The notes under the pieces are model-generated. The model saw only the letters and a program-made list of their open reading frames with translations, did no database searches and was not told the DNA's origin. A stretch of DNA of 6,617 nucleotides from Bacteroidota bacterium (GTDB lineage Bacteria; Bacteroidota; Bacteroidia; J057): positions 1 through 6,617 of the forward strand of contig RFHL01000834.1 in the NCBI GenBank assembly GCA_003696875.1. The letters run 5' to 3'. The translations under genes were made by a program, and so were the position numbers. Each line of letters begins with the position of its first letter. The first letter of the stretch is position 1. Shown one piece after another: positions 1 to 5,341 of this stretch.

Positions 1-9
1 AGCCTGTCG

Positions 10-771
10 GTGGGCAAGGTGCGCATCCGTTCATTGTTCTTGTATCCCCTCATTGGGGTAGGCCTCATCAGCCTCTTGGCCATGGTCAACACCTACCAGG
101 AGAATATGACGGTCCGTGACCTGGCGATCAAGATCGAAACTGGCACGGCTCCTCGCCTGCTAGATGGTCAGGCTGTGCGCGACATCCTGAACCCCGATGG
201 TCAGCATTCGCTCATCGGCAGCAGCATGGGCAGTGTGGAACTGGAGACACTGGAAAACCAATTGGAGGCTCACCCCATGGTGCAGCAGGCCGAGGTCTAC
301 AAAAACATGCGGGGCATCATTCACCTCGATATCGTGCAGCGGACCCCCGTGGCCCGGGTCATGAACAACAGTGGCGATTACCTCTACCTGGACGAAACGG
401 GCAAAAAATTTCCCGGCTCCCGTCTCGGCTCGGCTGACGTGCCGCTGGTGCGGGGCGACTTTGAGGAGGCGATTGCCGACACCTTCGCCTGCTCCACGAT
501 TGCGGCAGCTATGCCAGTGTACAAGTACATCTATGACGATCCCTTCTGGCGTGCCCAGATCGCCGAGATCTGGATTGAGCAGTCGGGCGAACTGGTGCTT
601 TTCCCCACCGTCGGCGACATCCGGGTGGAGTTTGGCTACCCGATACAGATCCACGAAAAATTCAGCAACCTGCTGGACTTCTATCGGCAGGTATTGCCTG
701 AGGTCGGTTGGGACCGCTATCGTTCCGTGAGCGTCAAGTACGCGGGACAGGTGGTCGGTCGCCGACGATGA
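10..771 (+). CDS. ftsQ: Cell division protein FtsQ (Bacteroidota type), 5' end possibly cut by the window edge
   Basis: FtsQ is a bitopic inner-membrane divisome protein. It has a short cytoplasmic N-terminus, one membrane segment and a periplasmic part that links early and late division proteins. The 253 residues seen here fit this plan: basic residues (K3, R5, R7), one hydrophobic helix at about 8-26, a POTRA-like region at about 36-112 ending in 'LDIVQRTPVARV', and a beta domain to the end with 'YLYLDETGKKFP' at 125-135. The C-terminus 'VSVKYAGQVV' resembles the conserved end of Bacteroidota FtsQ. Identification also rests on position, directly before ftsA and ftsZ. The start is uncertain. 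GTG at 10 gives a sensible N-terminus, but the three codons before it are open and in frame, so a start outside the window is possible, and any ribosome-binding region cannot be judged. FtsQ sequences diverge strongly, so the call relies on topology and synteny more than on catalytic motifs. Confidence 0.88.
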   Translation: MGKVRIRSLFLYPLIGVGLISLLAMVNTYQENMTVRDLAIKIETGTAPRLLDGQAVRDILNPDGQHSLIGSSMGSVELETLENQLEAHPMVQQAEVYKNMRGIIHLDIVQRTPVARVMNNSGDYLYLDETGKKFPGSRLGSADVPLVRGDFEEAIADTFACSTIAAAMPVYKYIYDDPFWRAQIAEIWIEQSGELVLFPTVGDIRVEFGYPIQIHEKFSNLLDFYRQVLPEVGWDRYRSVSVKYAGQVVGRRR

Positions 772-865
772 CGAACCTGATACCTACCCATTTTTTTCGC
801 TCCGGCGAACCAGCTGTTTGGCTCTTGTTCTTTTTTCCGAAGTATGGTCTTTTAATCACTAAGCT
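772..865 (+). other. ftsQ-ftsA intergenic spacer
   Basis: This 94-bp gap contains two T-rich stretches (T7 at 791-797 and T6 at 831-836) with no GC-rich stem before either, so I do not call a terminator. TTTG at 817-820 lies 22 bases before TATGGTCT at 843-850, but the second element is a poor match to the Bacteroidota -7 consensus TAnnTTTG. No Shine-Dalgarno-like sequence precedes the ftsA ATG. The simplest reading is co-transcription of ftsQ and ftsA, with a weak internal promoter possible. Confidence 0.4.
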
Positions 866-2194
866 ATGTCCATCGACAAATCACTTTACACTGAACAAAT
901 CGTGGTGGGGCTCGACATCGGGACCACGAAGATTTGTGCCATCGTTGGCAAACGCAACGAATTTGGGAAGATCAACATCCTGGGAGTGGGAAAATCCCAC
1001 TCTGACGGCGTGAGCCGCGGGGTAGTGGTCAACATCGAAAAAACGGTGCAGGCGATCCGCGAAGCGGTCACCGAAGCCGAAAAACACTCGGGCATCAAGA
1101 TCGAGGTGGTGCACGTCGGGATTGCCGGCGAGCATGTGCGCTCCATGCAGCACAAGGGCATCATCACCCTCAGCCATCCCGATTTTGAGATCGTGCCCGA
1201 CGACGTCAATCGTTTGCACGAAGACATGTTCAAGATTGCCACCCAGCCGGGGACGGAGATCATCCATGTCCTCCCGCAGGAGTACACCGTCGACAGCCAG
1301 GCCGGTATCATCGATCCGGTGGGCATGTCAGGCGTGCGCCTGGAGGGCAACTTCCACATTGTAACCGGCCAAACTACCGCCGCCAACAACATCTACAAAT
1401 GCGTGGTGCGGGCTGGTCTGGAGGTCGAAGAGCTGATCCTGGAGCCGCTGGCTTCCAGTGCAGCCGTATTGACCGAAGAAGAAAAAGAGGCAGGGGTCTG
1501 CCTCGTAGACATCGGCGGTGGGACCACCGACATCGCTGTCTTTGAAAACAACATCATCCGCCACACCGCGGTGATTCCCTTTGGCGGTAACATCGTCACC
1601 GAGGACATCAAGCACGGCTTCAAGGTGATGAAGAAGCACGCCGAACTGCTCAAGCAGCAGTATGGCTCGGCCCTGGCCGACGCGGTCACCGAAGACGTGA
1701 TCATCAGCATTCCCGGTCCCCGGGACCGGCCCGCCAAGGAGATTCATCGCTCCATGCTGGCCCAGGTGATCCAGTCCCGGATGGAAGAGATCCTCGAGTT
1801 TGTCCTGGCCGAGATCAAGAACTCCGGCTACGAAGACAAGCTGGTGGCTGGCATCGTCGTCACCGGTGGCGGGGCCCAGCTGGCCCACATGAAGCAGTGT
1901 GTGGAGTACGTGACGGGCATTGATACCCGCATCGGCCTGCCGGGCGAGCACCTCGCCTCCGGCCTGGTCGACGAGGTCAACTTCCCCATGTTTGCCACCG
2001 GTACCGGTCTGGTGATCATGGGCCTTAGTGGCACTGATCATGCCCCGGCGCGCACCAGCAGCCGGCGCGATGCGACCACGGTCTTCCAACAGCGGGGAGG
2101 CAGCAGCCGCAGCGGACCTAAGATCAGCTTCATCGACAAGGTCAAGACCTGGTTTGAAAGCACCCTCACCAATACCGGTGAATTCATCGAATAG
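866..2194 (+). CDS. ftsA: Cell division protein FtsA, actin-like membrane tether of FtsZ
   Basis: FtsA is an actin-fold ATPase that binds the FtsZ C-terminal peptide, anchors the Z-ring to the inner membrane and signals to later divisome proteins. The 442 residues carry the expected elements in order: phosphate-1 motif 'GLDIGTTK' at 15-22; the FtsA-specific 1C/SHS2 region at about 85-165, with 'VHVGIAGEHV' at its start; phosphate-2 motif 'LVDIGGGTTD' at 213-222; adenosine motif 'GIVVTGGGA' at 329-337; then a Ser/Arg-rich linker at about 390-418. The segment from 'ISFIDKVKTWF' (420-430) is an amphipathic helix that fits the membrane-targeting sequence. It is followed by a short acidic end. The ATG at 866 gives a normal N-terminus with the first nucleotide-binding strand about 12 residues in. 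No Shine-Dalgarno is visible, which is usual in this phylum. The gene sits between ftsQ and ftsZ. The identification is firm. Confidence 0.97.
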   Translation: MSIDKSLYTEQIVVGLDIGTTKICAIVGKRNEFGKINILGVGKSHSDGVSRGVVVNIEKTVQAIREAVTEAEKHSGIKIEVVHVGIAGEHVRSMQHKGIITLSHPDFEIVPDDVNRLHEDMFKIATQPGTEIIHVLPQEYTVDSQAGIIDPVGMSGVRLEGNFHIVTGQTTAANNIYKCVVRAGLEVEELILEPLASSAAVLTEEEKEAGVCLVDIGGGTTDIAVFENNIIRHTAVIPFGGNIVTEDIKHGFKVMKKHAELLKQQYGSALADAVTEDVIISIPGPRDRPAKEIHRSMLAQVIQSRMEEILEFVLAEIKNSGYEDKLVAGIVVTGGGAQLAHMKQCVEYVTGIDTRIGLPGEHLASGLVDEVNFPMFATGTGLVIMGLSGTDHAPARTSSRRDATTVFQQRGGSSRSGPKISFIDKVKTWFESTLTNTGEFIE

Positions 2195-2279
2195 CCTCCT
2201 GTCCCTCCCGGACGCCGGTGTGGGGTAGCCCACACCGATCTTACGTTCTTCTCTTATTCCATTCCCAAAGCACGGAATC
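2195..2279 (+). other. ftsA-ftsZ intergenic spacer
   Basis: This 85-bp gap begins with a sequence that recurs after ftsZ (2193-2210 against 3611-3628). A perfect hairpin follows at 2216-2237, then a pyrimidine-rich stretch (about 2239-2260), then the FtsZ start. The best partial match to a Bacteroidota -7 element is TACGTTCT at 2242-2249, with no convincing -33 partner. 'GGA' lies only three bases before the ftsZ ATG, too close to act as a Shine-Dalgarno. Confidence 0.4.
2216..2237 (+). terminator. Perfect 9-bp hairpin between ftsA and ftsZ (possible attenuator or processing site)
   Basis: CGGTGTGGG (2216-2224) pairs perfectly with CCCACACCG (2229-2237) around a GTAG loop. The downstream bases are pyrimidine-rich (ATCTTACGTTCTTCT) but are not a clean T-run, so as a classical intrinsic terminator it would be weak. 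It lies 42 bp before the ftsZ ATG and could partly terminate transcription, stabilise an mRNA end, or mark a cleavage point that sets the ftsA:ftsZ ratio. The hairpin is seen directly. The function is inferred. Confidence 0.4.
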
Positions 2280-3572
2280 ATGCAATTTGAATTTCCAAAA
2301 CATCAAGACTCCATCATAAAGGTTATCGGCGTCGGTGGCGGTGGCAGCAATGCCGTCAACAACATGTTTGAAAAAGGCATCGAAGGCGTCGAGTTCATGG
2401 TGTGTAACACCGACATCCAGGCCCTGAAGCGCAGCGAGGTCCCCAGCAAGATCCGCCTGGGCGCCAACCAGACCGAAGGGCTGGGCGCGGGTGCCAATCC
2501 CGAAGTGGGCAAAAAGGCCGCCATTGAGAGCCTCGAAGAGGTGCGCGCCGCGCTGATGGACCACACCAAGATGGTCTTCATCACCGCCGGCATGGGCGGC
2601 GGTACCGGTACGGGTGCTGCGCCGGTCATCGCTTCGATGGCCAAGGAAATGGGCATCCTCACCGTCGGGATCGTGACGACCCCCTTCAAGTTCGAGGGAC
2701 CCAAGCGGGCCCTGTCGGCCGATAACGGGATCGACGAACTCGAAAAGGTGGTCGATACCATGATCGTCATCGACAACAACAACCTGCACAAGATCCTGGG
2801 CCCCAGCATCTCGATGAAGAAGGCCTTTGAGGAGGCCGATCAGGTGCTGTGCAATGCCGCCAAAGGCATCGCCGAGATCATCACCACCGAAGGCTATATC
2901 AACGTGGACTTTGCCGATGTGTGCACCATCATGCGGGATGGGGGCAAGGCCCTGATGGGAACCGCCGTCGCCGAAGGCGAAGGCCGCGCCCTGCAGGCCG
3001 TCGAAGCCGCCATCAATTCGCCGCTGCTCGACAACATCGACGTGCAGGGGGCCCGCGCCATCATCGTCAACATCACGGCCTCGGAGGACTCCCTCCGCAT
3101 GGACGAGACGACCGAGGTGGTGGAGCATGTGCAGGCGGCCGCCGGCAACGAGGCCAACATCATCTACGGCATCGTCTACGACGAGGACATGGGCGATGAG
3201 ATCCGCGTCACGGTGATTGCCACGCGCTTTTCCGAAGTACCCGAGATGAAGGTTCCCAAGCCGAAGCAGGAGCGGGTGGCCGCTCCGGTCGAAGATGAGG
3301 TGCGTGCCCGGCAGGAGCGTATGCGGCGCCTCGACCGCAAGGAGCGCGAAGAGCGCATCAAGAAGCTCAATTCCAAGGTCTATGATATCCACGACCCTGA
3401 GAGCCTGAACAGCCTGGAGACGGTGCCCGCTTACCTGCGTAAGCGCCGCCTCGTAGATCCTGATAAGCCCGTCCAGGAGCCTCGCCTATCCCGCCTCAGC
3501 ATCGATGAGGATAGCGACGAGGGCTATCGCCTGCGCGACAACAATTCCTTTTTGCACGACAACGTCGACTAG
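2280..3572 (+). CDS. ftsZ: Cell division GTPase FtsZ
   Basis: FtsZ is the tubulin-like GTPase that polymerises at midcell and forms the cytokinetic ring. The 430 residues show the nucleotide-binding G-loop 'GVGGGGSNAVNNM' at 17-29, the tubulin signature GGGTGTG at 106-112, 'TTPFKFEGPKR' at 133-143, and the T7 synergy loop 'NVDFADV' at 208-214 with the catalytic acidic pair D210 and D213. The globular part ends near 317 ('TVIATRF'). A charged linker rich in Arg, Glu and Lys follows (about 320-375). 'ETVPAYLRKR' at 380-389 matches the conserved FtsZ C-terminal peptide that binds FtsA. About 40 more residues follow, ending in 'NNSFLHDNVD', a tail I associate with Bacteroidota FtsZ. The start 'MQFEFPKHQDSIIKVIG' fits the family. 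Convergent genes and a strong terminator follow, so ftsZ ends the operon. Confidence 0.98.
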   Translation: MQFEFPKHQDSIIKVIGVGGGGSNAVNNMFEKGIEGVEFMVCNTDIQALKRSEVPSKIRLGANQTEGLGAGANPEVGKKAAIESLEEVRAALMDHTKMVFITAGMGGGTGTGAAPVIASMAKEMGILTVGIVTTPFKFEGPKRALSADNGIDELEKVVDTMIVIDNNNLHKILGPSISMKKAFEEADQVLCNAAKGIAEIITTEGYINVDFADVCTIMRDGGKALMGTAVAEGEGRALQAVEAAINSPLLDNIDVQGARAIIVNITASEDSLRMDETTEVVEHVQAAAGNEANIIYGIVYDEDMGDEIRVTVIATRFSEVPEMKVPKPKQERVAAPVEDEVRARQERMRRLDRKEREERIKKLNSKVYDIHDPESLNSLETVPAYLRKRRLVDPDKPVQEPRLSRLSIDEDSDEGYRLRDNNSFLHDNVD

Positions 3573-3612
3573 CGACGGGCGTGCCTTCATAGCTTAGTCT
3601 ATACTTTCGGAG

Positions 3613-3655
3613 CCTCCTGTCCATCCCGCCTTGGCGGGATGGCAGGTGGTTTTTT
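3613..3655 (+). terminator. Rho-independent terminator of the ftsQAZ operon
   Basis: CCATCCCGCC (3621-3630) pairs perfectly with GGCGGGATGG (3633-3642); the innermost pairs would open to form the loop. The stem extends outward with CCTG/CAGG (3616-3619 with 3643-3646) after a single T bulge at 3620, then a T-T mismatch, then CC/GG. A run of six T (3650-3655) follows at once. It begins about 40 bp after the ftsZ stop. There is no A-run on the left flank, so it should work mainly for + strand transcripts and not for the convergent transporter gene. Confidence 0.9.
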
Positions 3656-3675
3656 GATGGCTTGAATAGGATTGA

Positions 3676-3694
3676 GAGGCCTGATGGGGGGCCT
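3676..3694 (-). terminator. Weak stem-loop downstream of the transporter gene
   Basis: On the - strand, AGGCC (3694-3690) can pair with GGCCT (3681-3677) around an 8-base loop, starting 22 bases after the transporter stop codon. No T-run follows, so it is at best a poor terminator. It is the only candidate transcript end I see for the - strand genes between 3573 and 3716. The rest of that gap holds the ftsZ terminator and nothing else I can recognise. Confidence 0.2.
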
Positions 3695-3716
3695 ACCTTT
3701 TGGCTGAGCCCGATGG

Positions 3717-5255
3717 CTAAATCCCGTGCAACAGCACGAAAAAGACGATCCAGGTGAGGAAGAGGACCGGCATCAGGTAGATCAGGCTGTAGCGGATGAT
3801 ATAGCCAAAAAAGCTCGGCATTTGTACTCCCCGCTCCTCGGCGATCGACTTCACCATGAAGTTGGGGCCATTGCCGATGTAGGTAAAAGCCCCGAAGAAG
3901 ACCGCTGCTACGGAGATGGCGCGCAGATAGTCCTTGGTCACCATGTCTACCGTGCCAGCCGCAAAGGCCTGCACGTCGGCCACATTGCTCACGCTCATCT
4001 CAAACTTGGCCAGGGCGGCCGAAAGGAAGTTGAGGTAGGTCGGGGCATTGTCCAGGAAGCCCGAGAGGGCGCCCGTGATCCAGTACATGGAGTTAACGCT
4101 GAAAAAGCTGGCCCCTGCCGGACTCGCGGCAAACTCGCCGATCAGTTGCAAGGCCGGCATCATGGAGAAGAAAATCCCCAGGAAGAGGAAGACCACCTCA
4201 TTGATGGGTTCGAAGGTGAATTCGTTGCCACGCAGAGCCGATTTGTCCGCGAAGAAATAGCTCCCTGCCCCGGCACTTAGCTGAATGATTTCCCGCAGGA
4301 AGGAATACTTGGCCCCGTGAGACTCAATGGCCGGTACCCAGTCGATCACGTTGGGATCCAAAAAAACGGCCCCTACGATGATGGCCAGCCAGATGAAGTT
4401 GCGCTGTCCCCGCAGCACAAATCGCCCGGAATAGTAGGTGTCGATATGATCAAGATCCTTCATGTTGCGACGATCCAGGAAGAAAAAGATTCCGCCGAGC
4501 AGAATCAGGGCGAATAGCCATTCCGGGATCACATGCACCAGGGTCCAGCTAAAGGGTACCCCTTTCAGGAAACCCAAAAAGAGTGGCGGGTCGCCAATCG
4601 GGGTCAGCGAGCCCCCGATATTGCTCACCATGAAGATGAAGAAGATGATGTGATAGGCCTGCAGCCGATCCCGGTTGAGCCGGATGAAGGGGCGAATCAG
4701 GAGCATGGAGGCCCCGGTCGTTCCGATGATGTTGGAGATCAGGGCTCCGGCAAAGAGCAGCCCCAGGTTGGCGGCAGGGGTGCCCTTGCGGTCGATCTGA
4801 ATCAGAATGCCACCCGAGGCGATGTACAGCGGTGCCAGCAGCGCGATGAAGGAGACGTATTCCGACAGAGCATGGGCCGGCTCATGCGCATGGGGCAGCG
4901 CAATCAGGTAGTACCCCAGCGTGATCAGCCCCAGGATGGGGGCGATGAGCTTATAATACTTATGCCAGAAATGGGAAAAAAACACCGGTCCCGTAGCGAT
5001 GAGGATCAGCAGGATGATGAAGGGAATCACGGACCAGAGGGCAGGGCTTTCACCATGATGCCCTTCTCCGGCTTGCTCGTCTTCCCCCGCATGATCCGCA
5101 TCCTCCGGATCGGACTGATCTGCATGGGAGACACTGTCAGTCTGGGAAATAACGGGGACTTGGGGATCTGGCTGCGGTTGGGCCTGTAAAGACCCAAATC
5201 CCAGACCCAGTCCCAGAAAAAGGCCTATACACAGGCGAAGCAAGGGTAATCTCAT
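3717..5255 (-). CDS. Ion transporter superfamily protein, probable Na+/H+ antiporter (NhaD/CitMHS-like)
   Basis: This 512-residue polytopic inner-membrane protein probably exchanges Na+ for H+, or transports a carboxylate. The sequence alone does not settle the substrate. Residues 1-25 look like a signal peptide (basic start, hydrophobic core, 'SLQA' before Q26). Residues 44-69 are very acidic and contain H44, H55, H66 and H67. About ten or more hydrophobic segments follow from about 74 to 509. Family-type re-entrant and unwound motifs are visible: 'SNIIGTTGASM' at 174-184, 'NIGGSLTPIGDPPLFLGF' at 212-229, 'LDNAPTYLN' at 401-409 and 'IGNGPNFM' at 460-467. These paired Asn/Gly/Pro motifs are typical of the ion-transporter superfamily of NhaD, ArsB and citrate carriers, and the 'GDPP' version recalls Bacteroidota proteins annotated as sodium:proton antiporters or putative citrate transporters. 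The gene converges on ftsZ and lies 86 bp downstream of the dehydrogenase gene on the same strand. The ATG at 5255 gives the complete signal peptide, which supports this start. Confidence 0.85.
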   Translation of the reverse strand: MRLPLLRLCIGLFLGLGLGFGSLQAQPQPDPQVPVISQTDSVSHADQSDPEDADHAGEDEQAGEGHHGESPALWSVIPFIILLILIATGPVFFSHFWHKYYKLIAPILGLITLGYYLIALPHAHEPAHALSEYVSFIALLAPLYIASGGILIQIDRKGTPAANLGLLFAGALISNIIGTTGASMLLIRPFIRLNRDRLQAYHIIFFIFMVSNIGGSLTPIGDPPLFLGFLKGVPFSWTLVHVIPEWLFALILLGGIFFFLDRRNMKDLDHIDTYYSGRFVLRGQRNFIWLAIIVGAVFLDPNVIDWVPAIESHGAKYSFLREIIQLSAGAGSYFFADKSALRGNEFTFEPINEVVFLFLGIFFSMMPALQLIGEFAASPAGASFFSVNSMYWITGALSGFLDNAPTYLNFLSAALAKFEMSVSNVADVQAFAAGTVDMVTKDYLRAISVAAVFFGAFTYIGNGPNFMVKSIAEERGVQMPSFFGYIIRYSLIYLMPVLFLTWIVFFVLLHGI

Positions 5256-5341
5256 AAGTACCGGCGGTTCGCCCCGAAGTAAGTATTTCTGCGACTATTC
5301 TGCAAATGGGGTTTGGGACGCATGCCGGCAGAGCCCGGCTC
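5256..5341 (-). other. Spacer between dehydrogenase and transporter genes
   Basis: This 86-bp gap starts on the - strand with a small hairpin overlapping the dehydrogenase stop codon (AGAGC/GCTCT, 5342-5330, 3-base loop). GCCGG/CCGGC (5324-5328 and 5335-5339) is an alternative pairing. Neither is followed by a T-run, so read-through from the dehydrogenase gene is likely. The rest holds the candidate promoter and a GGCG/CGCC mini-hairpin (5263-5273) just before the transporter start. Confidence 0.35.
5274..5307 (-). promoter_or_regulatory. Candidate Bacteroidota-type promoter of the transporter gene
   Basis: On the - strand, TTTG (5306-5303) is followed after 21 bases by TACTTCGG (5281-5274), a partial match to the -33 TTTG / -7 TAnnTTTG arrangement. 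It would leave a leader of only about 15 bases. Alternatively, the ATTTGCAG at 5307-5300 is itself the -7 region (the TA part is not conserved), which would give a leader of about 40 bases. Similar sequence lies upstream of the dehydrogenase gene. No start site can be proved from sequence. Confidence 0.25.

Noticed and set aside
788..836. T7 and T6 runs after ftsQ as a possible terminator
   Set aside because: No GC-rich stem lies immediately before either run, so they do not form an intrinsic terminator.
708..1013. A 101-codon + strand frame spanning the ftsQ end and ftsA start
   Set aside because: It overlaps both genes out of frame and resembles no known protein. The gap between ftsQ and ftsA is only 94 bp.
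1999..2010. ACCGGTACCGGT palindrome near the end of ftsA
   Set aside because: It is a short tandem of codons for Thr-Gly-Thr-Gly in a conserved glycine-rich stretch, so protein coding explains it.
1328..2281. A 317-codon open frame on the - strand opposite ftsA
   Set aside because: It overlaps ftsA almost completely and has no recognisable domain. The codon bias of ftsA explains the lack of stops.
2241..3392. A 383-codon open frame on the - strand opposite ftsZ
   Set aside because: It lies wholly over ftsZ, which has every family motif. Its translation is a low-complexity His/Asp/Gly/Leu mix typical of the antisense of GC-rich genes.
4533..5189. A 218-codon open frame on the + strand opposite the transporter
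   Set aside because: Its translation is a Gln/Gly/Asp/Arg-rich shadow with no domain, and the - strand frame encodes a clear polytopic membrane protein.
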